A DNA stretch of 64,000 nt from Mucilaginibacter sp. OK098 (GCF_900142915.1 NZ_FRCM01000002.1:186001-250000); one strand, 5' to 3'; positions 51,617 to 62,003 are shown, numbered from the stretch's first letter. Notes: generated from the sequence alone by a model not told the origin. Numbers and translations are program-made.

Positions 51617-52948
51617 TTACAATTCAGAGCATATTTTTTCAAGTATTTCCAGGCCGGTATCAATATGTTTTTCTTCAATAATAAGTGCGGGCCTAAAACG
51701 AATACTTTGTTCACCACAACCCAGGAACATTACATTTTGTTCCATTCCCTTGCTAATGAACCCATCTCTCGTGGTTTTATCCGGAAAATCAAATGCGGTT
51801 AACAATCCTTTACCGCGCACATTACTTATAATTGGATACTTTTCGGCAATGCTTATCAAACTATTTTGCAAATAGTCGCCCATTTGAGCAGCATTTTCAC
51901 AAAGGTTATCTTCAGCAATAATTTCCATGATTTTTGATGATCGTACCATATCCACCAAACTACCACCCCAGGTTGAATTTATGCGCGATGAAACATTAAA
52001 TACATTAGTTTCAATTTCATCAACTTTTCTGCCTGCTAATATACCGCATACCTGCATCTTTTTACCAAAAGCCAATATATCCGGACGGGCATTCTCGCCG
52101 AAATGCTCATGGCACCAAAATTTTCCGGTAAGGCCCACGCCTGTTTGTACCTCGTCATATATCAGCATTGCTTCATTTTCATCAGCCAGTTGCCTTAGCT
52201 TTTCTAAAAACTCCTTACGTACATGATTATCGCCGCCTTCTGATTGAATAGGTTCAATAATTATCGCACATACATCATCCTTATTTTCTTCAAAAGCTTT
52301 TTTTATCTGGGCTATTGATAATTCTTCACGTCTTAGCAGATCCTCATGATTAGCATCACTATAAGGAAAATTAATTTTCGGAAATGAAACCCTTGGCCAG
52401 TCAAACCTGGCGAACCATTTTGTTTTAACCGGCTGTGTATTGGTAAGGCTTAGCGTATATCCCGACCGGCCATGAAAAGCATTTTCAAAATGGATCACTT
52501 TAAAGCCTATCTCTTTTGTGTAACCTTTGGCAAAGTTTTTCTGAACTTTCCAATCCATAGCAACTTTAAGCGCGTTCTCAATAGCCAGCGAGCCGCCTGC
52601 TATAAAAAAAGCATGCGGAAGGTATTCAGGGATCCCCACCCTATCAAATGTTTCAACAAACTCGGCGTATTGAGTGGTATATATATCAGAGTTTGACGGA
52701 TTGGTTAATGCGGCCAGCATCAGATTTTTTTTAAACGCTTCATCGTTCACCATTTTAGGGTGATTATACCCTAAAGGTACCGATGCAAAGCAGGTAAAAA
52801 AGTCAAGCAGGGTACGATCATACTTAGCGTCGTAAATATAAACACCCTTACTTTTTTCCATATCAAAAGTCAGGTCGAAGCCATCGGCTAATACATGCTT
52901 CTGTAACGAAGCCTGTACATTTTGGGGAGAAACTAGCAGGTTGTACAT
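51617..52948 (-). CDS. lat: L-lysine 6-transaminase
   Basis: 443 aa from the ATG at 52948 (MYNLLVSPQNVQASL). It is a class III PLP aminotransferase: FFIAGGSLAIENALKVAMDWK, FHGRSGYTLSLTNT, IIEPIQSEGGDNH, LIYDEVQTGVGLTG and the PLP Lys in LAFGKKMQVCG. The N-terminal and active-site pattern is closest to lysine epsilon-aminotransferase, which makes allysine/piperideine-6-carboxylate from lysine and 2-oxoglutarate. Confidence 0.88.
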   Translation of the reverse strand: MYNLLVSPQNVQASLQKHVLADGFDLTFDMEKSKGVYIYDAKYDRTLLDFFTCFASVPLGYNHPKMVNDEAFKKNLMLAALTNPSNSDIYTTQYAEFVETFDRVGIPEYLPHAFFIAGGSLAIENALKVAMDWKVQKNFAKGYTKEIGFKVIHFENAFHGRSGYTLSLTNTQPVKTKWFARFDWPRVSFPKINFPYSDANHEDLLRREELSIAQIKKAFEENKDDVCAIIIEPIQSEGGDNHVRKEFLEKLRQLADENEAMLIYDEVQTGVGLTGKFWCHEHFGENARPDILAFGKKMQVCGILAGRKVDEIETNVFNVSSRINSTWGGSLVDMVRSSKIMEIIAEDNLCENAAQMGDYLQNSLISIAEKYPIISNVRGKGLLTAFDFPDKTTRDGFISKGMEQNVMFLGCGEQSIRFRPALIIEEKHIDTGLEILEKICSEL

Positions 52949-52963
52949 ACAATTGGGTTTGTA

Positions 52964-52993
52964 CAAATTTACTAAAAACCGCTCAAAAACAAA
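52964..52993 (-). promoter_or_regulatory. Promoter of lat (TTTG-N18-TAAATTTG)
   Basis: On the minus strand TTTG (52990-52993) and TAAATTTG (52964-52971) are 18 bp apart. The start codon is about 16 nt downstream. It overlaps the terminator hairpin at 52974-53008. Confidence 0.6.
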
Positions 52994-53008
52994 AATTAAG
53001 CGGTTTTT
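52974..53008 (-). terminator. Hairpin overlapping the lat promoter
   Basis: AAAAACCGCT / AGCGGTTTTT forms a 10-bp stem with a 15-nt AT-rich loop and T-runs on both strands. It is the second of two hairpins downstream of amt. Confidence 0.7.
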
Positions 53009-53021
53009 GAACCGATATGCA

Positions 53022-53056
53022 AAAAAGTAACTTTAAACAATTTAAAGTTACTTTTT
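53022..53056 (-). terminator. Strong bidirectional hairpin downstream of amt
   Basis: AAAAAGTAACTTTAAA (53022-53037) pairs perfectly with TTTAAAGTTACTTTTT (53041-53056) around a 3-nt loop. Confidence 0.85.
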
Positions 53057-53151
53057 GTACCAAAGTTGATTTTGGTTTATAGAACTTTAATGCCGGCCAG
53101 CAAAAATATCATCCAATAAACTGCTTATTTTCTTCTGAAGATCGCAAATAT

Positions 53152-54459
53152 TTATAATCTTTCGCCATGCTGACTGATGTCAAGGCCAATTTCCTCCTCC
53201 TCGGCAGATACACGTAAAGGCGAGATCATATCTGTAATTTTCAATAAAAGCAGTGAGCCAAAAAAAGCGAAGATTGAAACACCAACTAGAGCAATCACCT
53301 GCACAAAAAATAAATGCGTATGGCCAAAAAACAAACCGTCGCCTGTTGTATTTGCAGCGTTTACTTTTTGATTGGCAAATACACCCGTAAGCAGCATACC
53401 TACCATACCACCAACACCATGGCAGGGGAATACATCAAGTGTATCATCAATTTTTGTACGGGTGCGCCATTCAACTACAAGATTACTAACCACAGCCGAT
53501 ATAATACCTATAGCCAGTGAATGCGGAACGCTTACATACCCTGCTGCAGGCGTAATAGCCACCAGGCCAACCACAGCGCCTATACAAGTACCCATTGCCG
53601 ATGGTTTTTTTCCCCGCAGCATATCAAAAAAGATCCAGGTTAAGCCACCCGCTGCCGATGCCGTTGTACTGGTAGCTAATGCAATAACCGCTAAATGATT
53701 TGCGCCAAAAGCCGAACCTGCGTTAAAACCAAACCAGCCAAACCAAAGCAAACCCGTCCCAATCATTACATAAGTTATCCTTGCCGGCGAATGATTAGCC
53801 TCGTTCCTTCGTTTTAAATACAAGGCTGAAGCTAAGGCAGCCCATCCGGCCGACATGTGCACTACCGTGCCACCGGCAAAGTCAAGCACACCTAATTTGC
53901 TAAGAATTCCGTCAGGATGCCAGGTTATATGCGCCAGCGGCGAGAATATAAAGATGGTGAACAGCACCAGGAATATAATATATGAATTAAAGCGGATCCG
54001 TTCGGCAAACGCCCCGGTAATAAGTGCAGGAGTAATAATAGCAAACTTAAGCTGGTACATGGCAAACAGCAATAAGGGTATAGTTGGCGCAGATTTCCAG
54101 GTTGCATTACCAAGCATACCCTTCATCATAAAAAATGTGGACGGGTTACCTATAATCCCGCCTATGCTATCGCCAAATGCAAGGCTAAAACCAAATATGC
54201 CCCACATTACCGTTATAATAACCATGCATACTATGCTTTGCAGCATGGTAGAGATCACATTTTTTTTATTAACCATTCCACCGTAAAAGAAAGCTAATCC
54301 GGGTGTCATGATCAGAACCAATGCGGTCGACATCAGCATCCAGGCAATATCGCCTGTATTAAAATGCGGATCGGGTCCCTTTTTAAATTCTACAGAGGGA
54401 AAAATAAAGGTTAAAACTAAAACGAATAGAATAAGTGCGAATGGAAAATATCTTTTCAT
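53152..54459 (-). CDS. amt: Ammonium transporter
   Basis: 435 aa from the ATG at 54459; a frame extending to 54534 lacks support. A cleavable N-terminus (FALILFVLVLTFIFP) precedes the 11 membrane helices. Family motifs are FYGGMVNKKN, DFAGGTVVHMSAGWAAL with the first pore His, LLWFGWFGFNAGSA and DVFPCHGVGGMVGMLLTG with the second His. It conducts ammonium across the inner membrane. No PII gene is found next to it. Confidence 0.95.
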   Translation of the reverse strand: MKRYFPFALILFVLVLTFIFPSVEFKKGPDPHFNTGDIAWMLMSTALVLIMTPGLAFFYGGMVNKKNVISTMLQSIVCMVIITVMWGIFGFSLAFGDSIGGIIGNPSTFFMMKGMLGNATWKSAPTIPLLLFAMYQLKFAIITPALITGAFAERIRFNSYIIFLVLFTIFIFSPLAHITWHPDGILSKLGVLDFAGGTVVHMSAGWAALASALYLKRRNEANHSPARITYVMIGTGLLWFGWFGFNAGSAFGANHLAVIALATSTTASAAGGLTWIFFDMLRGKKPSAMGTCIGAVVGLVAITPAAGYVSVPHSLAIGIISAVVSNLVVEWRTRTKIDDTLDVFPCHGVGGMVGMLLTGVFANQKVNAANTTGDGLFFGHTHLFFVQVIALVGVSIFAFFGSLLLLKITDMISPLRVSAEEEEIGLDISQHGERL

Positions 54460-54753
54460 GCAATTTTTAAAAATCAATAAAAATAATAAGCCGGAGGCAG
54501 GTTTATATGGATGTAAAAATGATAAAAAAATCAAATAAGTAATGAAATACTGTAAAATTTACCAAAATTTAATATTTATTGATAAATTATTGTAAAAGTC
54601 ATACATCAGCATAAAAAAAGCCTTTAATTAATAACAGATTTATAATTAAAAACAAGAAAAACGTAATAGTTTGATTTATGAAAATGGCAAACCAATCTGT
54701 TTTATAAAAACTCTCCATCGTTTTAAACAAAATTGAAAAGCTTCAAAAAGAGA

Positions 54754-54780
54754 AAGCCTGGTTATTGGTAAACCAGGCTT
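54754..54780 (-). terminator. Probable terminator of the nuo operon
   Basis: AAGCCTGGTT / AACCAGGCTT, a 10-bp stem with a 7-nt loop, is followed on the minus strand by TCTCTTTTTG, about 180 bp after nuoN. The rest of 54460-54958 shows no gene. Confidence 0.65.
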
Positions 54781-54958
54781 GTCATAATATAGGTCTAGAA
54801 AGGCTAGAAAAGGGTTGTATGCGATTAGTTAAAACAGTATTAAATTTCCATATTGCTTTTAGGCCTCAATGAAAAAGTTGCTGAAATTAGGATATTAATT
54901 GATTAAAAACAAATAAAAAACATACTATTTATCTGAAAACAATATGAAAAGACACTTT

Positions 54959-56470
54959 TTAAATAATTTTAAATAGTAAATCGGGCCATATCCCCAACAA
55001 AACAACTAAAAAAGATATGATTACGCACAGAATGACAATATTTTGAGATTTAACAAGTGTATTTTTAATAATTTCCGTCCTTTTCAGGAATAAATTAAGA
55101 GGGATCTTTATATAGTAAAACAGCGATACTACCGTTACTAAGGCCCCTGTTATCATTAAAACCAGCAGCCAAATATTATGATCATGCTGGTAAACTCCAT
55201 ATACTGCCGAAAACACCAATACCTTACCTGTAAACCCGGCGCTAACCGGCAACCCTGTTAATGATATAAGCACTATTATAAAACATATAGAGGCAGCCGG
55301 GTATTTATGGCCAAGCCCTTTATAGCTCTCCAGATCGTCAGCATCCAGGGCATTTGCAAAATAGGTTGCCAGGGCTAATGCGCCTATGTTTGCCAGCCCA
55401 TACACCGCAAGGTAATAGGTTAAAGCAGAAATACCTGCAGAAGTATAAGTTACCACAGCCATCAGCGCGAACCCGGTGTGCCCAATGCTTGAATAGGCCA
55501 GCATTCTTTTAACATTGCGCTGGAGTACGGCCGCAAAGTTTCCGGCTATCATGGTAATAATGCCCGCAATGCTCAAGATGAGCCTGAAATCAAAAGCGTT
55601 CCACTTTGTGTAAAAGATAAATGGCCTTAAAAAGTTAATGAGCAGCGCAAAGGCGGCTATTTTTGGTAAGGTGGAGAGCCATGCCGTTACCGGGGTTGAT
55701 GCCCCTTCGTATACATCCGGCACCCAAAAATGGACAGGTACAAATGATAATTTAAACCCTATCCCTATCAATACCAATACTAAGGCAAATGAAACTGCCA
55801 GCGGATTAGCCTGCACCAGCCCGGGAAGCAGGTTACCGGTAAATAAATTAAGAGAGCCGCTTAAACCATACAGCAGCGAGATGCCGTATAACATTATGGC
55901 TGATGATGCAGCCCCAAACAATACATATTTCAGTCCTGCCTCAGTGCTGAAAGCATTCTCAGAGCGGTAAGCCACCATAAGGTACGATGCGATAGATACC
56001 ATCTCAATAGCCAGGTAAATAGATAGCAGGTTTACCGCCATAGCCATAAGGTGCAAACCTAATACCGAACCTATAACTATAGAGTACAGATCAGAAAGGC
56101 CTTTGCGATGGGCCTTTAAGCGATTATCCCACTCAAAATAAAGCAACAGGGTAAATGCAAGCGCATCAATAATAAATTTAAAGTTGATGGCTATGCGGTT
56201 AAGCAGCAGCATTTCATCAAACAAAAACATCCCATTTACACGCCCGCTCATAAACAATAGCTGTATTTGCTGGTAATCCTTATGGAGCACCAGCAAAATT
56301 CCGGCACAGGCAATTATCCTGCACAATTTTTCAGAGTTGCGGCCAAACAACAGGTCTGTTACCAATACCAGTATAAACAATACCGTTAAATAAATTTCGG
56401 GCAAAAAATAAGCAATGCTGTCTAAAACATTGGAAATGGAACCTGGTATAAATGGGATCAGATCGTGCAT
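54959..56470 (-). CDS. nuoN: NADH-quinone oxidoreductase subunit N
   Basis: 503 aa, about 14 membrane helices. The antiporter-like core is seen as FVPVHFWVPDVYEGASTPVTAWLST (part) with helix-8 Lys region, LAYSSIGHTGFALMAV and TGLPVSAGFTGKVLVF. It forms one of the proton channels of complex I. It is the last nuo gene and follows a DUF4139 gene by 4 bp. Confidence 0.95.
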   Translation of the reverse strand: MHDLIPFIPGSISNVLDSIAYFLPEIYLTVLFILVLVTDLLFGRNSEKLCRIIACAGILLVLHKDYQQIQLLFMSGRVNGMFLFDEMLLLNRIAINFKFIIDALAFTLLLYFEWDNRLKAHRKGLSDLYSIVIGSVLGLHLMAMAVNLLSIYLAIEMVSIASYLMVAYRSENAFSTEAGLKYVLFGAASSAIMLYGISLLYGLSGSLNLFTGNLLPGLVQANPLAVSFALVLVLIGIGFKLSFVPVHFWVPDVYEGASTPVTAWLSTLPKIAAFALLINFLRPFIFYTKWNAFDFRLILSIAGIITMIAGNFAAVLQRNVKRMLAYSSIGHTGFALMAVVTYTSAGISALTYYLAVYGLANIGALALATYFANALDADDLESYKGLGHKYPAASICFIIVLISLTGLPVSAGFTGKVLVFSAVYGVYQHDHNIWLLVLMITGALVTVVSLFYYIKIPLNLFLKRTEIIKNTLVKSQNIVILCVIISFLVVLLGIWPDLLFKII

Positions 56471-56474
56471 TATA

Positions 56475-58073
56475 TTATTGAACTATTACTGACTGGCTTT
56501 TTGGATATTTAACCATGTATCTTAATTGTGTCTTTGTATCTTCCTGCGAATTTAGCAGGAAATTCCATGAAACCTTACCTGTAAGCACATCTGGCTTAAC
56601 CCCGCCTGATTCCTGTACCTCAACCTCAATTGCTGAATTTTGCGATACCGGCACCTGGTCTTCAACCAGCAGGTTTACTTTTTGGTTTTTACGGTTCTTC
56701 ACCTCTATCAGCCAGCTTTTGGTTTCCTTTTTATTTGAGCCGAAGGTTTGCTTTTCGGTAAGATTTTTTTGAAGGGTACGTTTTATCAATATGCCCTTAT
56801 CGTTCCCTAATGATAAATTCAACGTATCACTTAATGCCCGTGTATCTATACGCGATTTACCGATATAAGTACCTTCAAAAAACAAGTTCGCATCGCCCGA
56901 TAAAAAATTATACTTATTTAAATCTGTAACCTGTGCGGTTAAAAACACATCGGTGCTTATTTTAGGTGCCACATAATACTGGTAAGTAGCATTTATATTT
57001 ACCTGGTTTATTTCAACCTGGCATGGTTTCCCATCATTTGTTACCGAGTATGGGTTATCAATATTAAATTCAACGCTGTTTTGCGCCTCTACCACGTTAA
57101 CTGCTACCGGAACAGTAATTGCAACTTCAGCTAATTGTTTATCTCTGGCGACGCTATATCCCTCTGTTACCATTCCATCAGCACGACCTTCTAATGCCTT
57201 GTTAACATTATAAATATTAAGGTAATAAGGATTCAGTTCCGGTTTTATGCTATTGCCTGTCGGGCTCCCGGTTGATAGCGTTAGCTTTACATTTTTCCAA
57301 TCCTCGCCGCTTCTCTGCAATACGTTTGCTTTGTAAACGATAGTTAGCGGGCTATTCACATTTTTTGCCCTGATATCATAGCTTGGATACCAGCTTGCAT
57401 TCTCTGTAACGTAGCTTACTGCAAATATTGATTGCAATGCAGCCTTTGATGAAACGGTTACGATGATATTACTTGTAGCTGTATTTTGAGAATTATTTAC
57501 CTCCGCTATCTGGCTCTCGTATTTTTGCAGATCGATGTTTAATCCGTTAACCTGGTTATTGGCGGCCTGTTCCTTTTGTTTCAAAGCGGTAAGTCGTTCG
57601 GTTTGAAAATCAAGTGCCTGCTTCAGTTTTAAAACATCAAGTGTAGTGTTCTCAGTTCTTACAAATTGATTTTTGGCGATAACATTTTCCTCTGCCTGGT
57701 AAATAGAAAGCATATTGTTTTGCATATCTATCTTGTCACGGATCAGCTTCGCCTGGGTATGTAGTTCCTGCAATTGCCTGGTTTTAACATCGCCATTACT
57801 CAAGTAGTTCATCTCGTGCTTAACAGAAAGTATGGTAAATTCTCCGTTGGCATGCACCTGGATGCTCTGCGGATCGATATTCGGAGAAATATTGTCAAAT
57901 ACCAGGTCTGTTGTTCCTGCGCTTACATTTACCATTGCCGTACGTGTTACCTGTGCACCTTTTAAAAACACCACAACTTTTTGAACTTTTGATGTTACCT
58001 TTTGTCCTTCATCGGCTTTTGCTGCTATCGCGATAAAAACTACAACCGCAGCTAATAATAACTTTTTAAACAT
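56475..58073 (-). CDS. DUF4139 / mucoidy inhibitor MuiA-like secreted protein
   Basis: 532 aa. A signal peptide (MFKKLLLAAVVVFIAIAAKA) is followed by the N-terminal DUF4140 domain (VVVFLKGAQVTRTA, DLVFDNISPNIDPQSIQV), a long coiled coil (about residues 95-195), and the DUF4139 beta domain (WYPSYDIRA, LTLSTGSPTG, WLIEVKNRKNQKVNLLVEDQVPVS, part). The function is unknown. It is inserted between nuoM and nuoN on the same strand, 4 bp from nuoN, so it is cotranscribed with complex I genes. Confidence 0.85.
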   Translation of the reverse strand: MFKKLLLAAVVVFIAIAAKADEGQKVTSKVQKVVVFLKGAQVTRTAMVNVSAGTTDLVFDNISPNIDPQSIQVHANGEFTILSVKHEMNYLSNGDVKTRQLQELHTQAKLIRDKIDMQNNMLSIYQAEENVIAKNQFVRTENTTLDVLKLKQALDFQTERLTALKQKEQAANNQVNGLNIDLQKYESQIAEVNNSQNTATSNIIVTVSSKAALQSIFAVSYVTENASWYPSYDIRAKNVNSPLTIVYKANVLQRSGEDWKNVKLTLSTGSPTGNSIKPELNPYYLNIYNVNKALEGRADGMVTEGYSVARDKQLAEVAITVPVAVNVVEAQNSVEFNIDNPYSVTNDGKPCQVEINQVNINATYQYYVAPKISTDVFLTAQVTDLNKYNFLSGDANLFFEGTYIGKSRIDTRALSDTLNLSLGNDKGILIKRTLQKNLTEKQTFGSNKKETKSWLIEVKNRKNQKVNLLVEDQVPVSQNSAIEVEVQESGGVKPDVLTGKVSWNFLLNSQEDTKTQLRYMVKYPKSQSVIVQ

Positions 58074-58180
58074 GATCTGTTAGGTTAAATAAATACTTCC
58101 TGTTAATTCTCCCTTTTAATTGGGCTTTGTATTTACAGGATGCATGTGCTTGTGTTTTTCCATAAGGAAAACACAGCTAT

Positions 58181-59785
58181 TTATTTTAACCGTAAGAATT
58201 GTATAAAGGTAACTACCGAATCGTTGATCTTATCGAACACCAGCGAAGGCATTAATCCCAAAACTAATACCAAAAGCGCCAGTGGCAACAATGTTATTTT
58301 TTCGCGAAAGTTAAGGTCGGTCAAAGCGGTTTTCCATACCGAGCCGCCTTTTAAATTTACCGGACCGAAGAACATCCGCTGTAAGGTCCATAAAAAATAC
58401 GCGGCGCCTAATAGGATCCCAAACGCTCCGCAAACAGCCATCCAGTAAGGTAATACCCCATTTACCGATGCTGATTTAAATGCCCCGGTAAGCGAGAACG
58501 CTTCACCTATAAATGCCGAGAAGCCCGGTAGACCCAATGAGGCAAAAAAGGCAACCACTACAAAGGCAGTATATTTTGGCATAATAGTGGCAAGTCCGCG
58601 GAAATGGGTAATCCCCCTGTCATGCACCCTGTTATAAACAACACCCGCTAAAAAGAACAGCATGGTTGATAAAAATCCGTGACTAACCATCTGCATTACC
58701 GCACCGCTTAATCCCTCGGTTGTTAACGAAGCTATCCCCAGCAAAACAAAACCCATGTGCGATACGGACGAATAAGCGATCAGTCTTTTCAAATCCTGCT
58801 GGGCCAGTGCATTTAGTGCACCGTATATAATAGAGATTACGCCAAGCAAACCAAGCCAGTAGGCATCGGCATGAGCAATCTCAGGGAAAATACCTACACA
58901 GATCCTGATGATGCCATATCCGCCTACTTTAAGCAGGATCCCCGCCAGGATGATGGATACCGGTGTAGGCGCTTCAACATGCGCATCGGGCAGCCAGGTA
59001 TGCAAAGGCACTACCGGCACTTTTATGGCAAAGGCAATAAATAATATTACAAAACCTATAGTACGGGCCGGCATACCAAAAATAGTTTGATGGCTTAAAA
59101 CCGAGAATACGGAGTCAGGTTGATAATTTGCCGGGTTCATCATCTGGATGATATTGAAGGTATGATTGCCTGTTGCCGGGTCTGTAACCGACAAATAAAG
59201 CCCTATCATAACCAACAGCATAAATACCGAACCGAACAAAGTGTACAGGAAGAATTTTATAGCGGCATACTCGCGCCTGGCACCGCCCCACATCCCGATC
59301 AGGAAATATAGCGGCAACAGCATCAGTTCGTAAAAAATATAGAACAGGAAGAAATCCAGTGAGCAGAACACACCTATTACGGCCATGTCCAATATCAGGA
59401 AGAGCACAAAAAAACCTTTTAAATTACTTTTTATCTCCCACGAGGCCAAGGCGGCAATAACCAGCACAAAGGAGGTCATTACCAACAAGGTTATTGAAAG
59501 CCCATCTATCCCTACAAAATAATCTATCTGCATTTTACCCAGGGCGCCCAGGTCAAGGTTGATCCATGGTAACTTTTGTAAAAACTGGAACTGACTCTCA
59601 TGGTTGATCCCTGCAAAGGATACACCTGTTTTAAAGTTGTAATAGATCCAGATACTCATCCCCAACTGTATAAGAGTAGCCAATAAGGTTACAAACTTAA
59701 AACTGCTCCGCCATGCCGAAGGCAGCAGCGCAATTATAAGCGCAAACAGGATAGGTGTAAATATGAGGAGGGTTAGGATGTTCAT
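58181..59785 (-). CDS. nuoM: NADH-quinone oxidoreductase subunit M
   Basis: 534 aa, about 14 helices. Markers are FFLFYIFYELMLLPLYFLIGMWGG (part), with the helix-5 Glu, KVPVVPLHTWLPDAHVEAPT, LKRLIAYSSVSHMGFVLLGI and GLPGFSAFIGE. It is an antiporter-type proton channel. It follows nuoL after 121 bp that hold a repeat array. Confidence 0.96.
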   Translation of the reverse strand: MNILTLLIFTPILFALIIALLPSAWRSSFKFVTLLATLIQLGMSIWIYYNFKTGVSFAGINHESQFQFLQKLPWINLDLGALGKMQIDYFVGIDGLSITLLVMTSFVLVIAALASWEIKSNLKGFFVLFLILDMAVIGVFCSLDFFLFYIFYELMLLPLYFLIGMWGGARREYAAIKFFLYTLFGSVFMLLVMIGLYLSVTDPATGNHTFNIIQMMNPANYQPDSVFSVLSHQTIFGMPARTIGFVILFIAFAIKVPVVPLHTWLPDAHVEAPTPVSIILAGILLKVGGYGIIRICVGIFPEIAHADAYWLGLLGVISIIYGALNALAQQDLKRLIAYSSVSHMGFVLLGIASLTTEGLSGAVMQMVSHGFLSTMLFFLAGVVYNRVHDRGITHFRGLATIMPKYTAFVVVAFFASLGLPGFSAFIGEAFSLTGAFKSASVNGVLPYWMAVCGAFGILLGAAYFLWTLQRMFFGPVNLKGGSVWKTALTDLNFREKITLLPLALLVLVLGLMPSLVFDKINDSVVTFIQFLRLK

Positions 59786-59792
59786 GAGATAG

Positions 59793-59902
59793 AAGAATTA
59801 AGAGCCAGGAAACAAGAATCAAGAAAAAAGACAGAAACCTTAAAACCAGCGATAATTGTACAAATCACTAACCTTTCGCCTTTCACCTTTAACCCTTCAC
59901 CT
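59793..59902. repeat. Heptamer arrays between nuoL and nuoM
   Basis: The left arm (59793-59833, AATTAAGAGCCAGGAAACAAG, in part; AATCAAG units) belongs to the family at 46541. The right arm (59872-59902) is a CCTTTCA/CCTTTCG array, nearly perfect with period 7. The two arms belong to different families. Confidence 0.65.
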
Positions 59903-59906
59903 ATAC

Positions 59907-62003
59907 TCATATCAATGTTTTTAAAAGGAATATAACCAAAATAACAACCAGCATGCTGTATAAATAATACTGCACCTTACCGCCCTGGAACCTGCGTGCA
60001 AAGTTACCAATGGCCTTAACTATATCTGTTACCAAATATAAAAAGCCGTCTATAATATATTGATCTGTCCAGGCTGCAAGTTTTGCCAACGCCATGCCCG
60101 CATAGGCAATTGAATGAATAAAGGTATCAATAACCCTTCTGTCAAACCGGAAAACGCCACGACACAGGGCCATTAGAGGTTTAATTATGTACTTATTGTA
60201 GAATCTGTCAAAATACCATTCGTTAAATGATAAGCGCCATAATGCCCCGGCTGGTGAAAATGGATTTAGTTTTTTCCCGGCATAAATTACATAAGCGCCA
60301 TAAATAACCAGCACGCTCAAAATATTTACACCAACAGGCACAACAATATGAAATACACGCTCTGTTGCGGGGCTGCTGCCAGTCGAAAAAGCCTTAAACA
60401 GCCATGAATGCTCATAAGCAACTGGATTTAATGCAAAAAACGGGAACAAGCTGCCGGCAGCAAGTATTACCAGCGGCACACTATACTGCCACCCGCCATC
60501 GGTGATATGCAGTTTGGCAGACGGGTAAGTCTTCAGCAACCTCAGATCGCCAAAAAACACTTTTACAATTAACCGGGTTACATAAAAAGCGGTGAGCCAG
60601 GTGGTAAGCAACGCAAATACAGGGATAAGCATATAAACAAAGCTTTTACCCTCCGACCATTGAAATGCCTGGATCAGTATCCCATCTTTTGATAAATAGC
60701 CCGACGTAAACGGCAAGCCGATAAGCGCCAGTCCGCCAATTAGGGCAGTAATAAAGGTAAGCGGCATTTTTTTGCGCAAGCCGCCCATGTTTAGAATGCT
60801 TTGCGGGTCGATGTTCAGCTTATTATCATCCCTGACATGTGCCATTTGATGGATCACTATCCCGGCCACCAAAAACAACAGGCATTTAAAAAAAGCATGT
60901 GTAACCAAATGGAATAATGATGACGAGTAAGCGCCAATGCCCATAGCCATTATCATATAGCCCAGCTGCGATATGGTTGAGTATGCCAGGATCCGTTTAA
61001 GGTCGTTTTGCGTAAGCGCGATAGTTGCCGCCATAAAAGCGGTAAAGCAGCCAATAATTGCCAGTATAGTTAATTCCGTATTGTTAAACATGGGATAAAC
61101 CCTGCCAAGCAAAAACACACCTGCAGCCACCATAGTAGCCGCATGGATCAATGCTGATACCGAAGTTGGGCCTTCCATAGCATCAGGTAGCCAGGTATGT
61201 AACGGAAACTGTGCCGACTTAGCTGCCACTGCCAAAAAGATCCCGCCAAAAGCAACATACTGCCATATGGCATCCAAATGGTATGATACGCCTGGAATTG
61301 TAAAATAACCTGTAAGCGGTGTAAACCATTCGCCTTTGTTAAAAAACGAGATCGATTTTATAATAGAGTTTGGCCCGAAAAGTATGTTAATATCAAACGT
61401 ATGAAACGTGGCATAAATGATCAGGATAGCCGTAAGCAATCCTATATCCCCTATCCTGTTCATGATAAACGCTTTTTTATTGGCCTGCACCGCTTTATCC
61501 CTTGTAAACCAGAACCCGATAAGCAGGTATGATGAAAAGCCCACCAGTTCCCAAAAAATATAAAATAAAACCAGGTTATCGGCCACTGCCAAAGCCAGCA
61601 TACTGAAACAAAACAGGCTTAAAAAAGCAAAGTAACGGTTATAACCCTTATCGTTATTCATATAAGCTGTTGAGTAAATATGAACCGGCAAGGCTATCAA
61701 ATTAACCAGCAACAGCATCAACACCGAAAGGTTATTCAGTAAAACACCTGCATACACTTTAGTATCCCCAATGGTAAACCAGGTTACAAGCTGATGAACC
61801 TGGTGACTGTTCCAAACCCTTGAAAATACAAACACCGATAAAACAGTGCTTGCTAATATTGCCCCTGTAGAGATCCACCCGGTTATTTTATTGTTTTTAC
61901 CGGGGATAGCAAGGTTAATTATAAAGGCAAGCAGGGGCAGCAACACCGCTGCAAGGGTGAATTTTATGGTGAGGGTATCTATGGCTTGTAAAAAGTTATC
62001 CAA
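59907..62003 (-). CDS. nuoL: NADH-quinone oxidoreductase subunit L
   Basis: 698 aa with a TTG start at 62003; no early ATG exists. Markers are FYIFWELVGFSSYLLIGFWF, AQFPLHTWLPDAMEGPTSVSALIHAATMVAAG (part) and LKRILAYSTISQLGYMIMA. The C-terminus has the long lateral helix and last membrane segments. It is the distal proton channel of complex I. It begins one base after the stop of the plug-domain gene. Confidence 0.95.
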   Translation of the reverse strand: MDNFLQAIDTLTIKFTLAAVLLPLLAFIINLAIPGKNNKITGWISTGAILASTVLSVFVFSRVWNSHQVHQLVTWFTIGDTKVYAGVLLNNLSVLMLLLVNLIALPVHIYSTAYMNNDKGYNRYFAFLSLFCFSMLALAVADNLVLFYIFWELVGFSSYLLIGFWFTRDKAVQANKKAFIMNRIGDIGLLTAILIIYATFHTFDINILFGPNSIIKSISFFNKGEWFTPLTGYFTIPGVSYHLDAIWQYVAFGGIFLAVAAKSAQFPLHTWLPDAMEGPTSVSALIHAATMVAAGVFLLGRVYPMFNNTELTILAIIGCFTAFMAATIALTQNDLKRILAYSTISQLGYMIMAMGIGAYSSSLFHLVTHAFFKCLLFLVAGIVIHQMAHVRDDNKLNIDPQSILNMGGLRKKMPLTFITALIGGLALIGLPFTSGYLSKDGILIQAFQWSEGKSFVYMLIPVFALLTTWLTAFYVTRLIVKVFFGDLRLLKTYPSAKLHITDGGWQYSVPLVILAAGSLFPFFALNPVAYEHSWLFKAFSTGSSPATERVFHIVVPVGVNILSVLVIYGAYVIYAGKKLNPFSPAGALWRLSFNEWYFDRFYNKYIIKPLMALCRGVFRFDRRVIDTFIHSIAYAGMALAKLAAWTDQYIIDGFLYLVTDIVKAIGNFARRFQGGKVQYYLYSMLVVILVIFLLKTLI

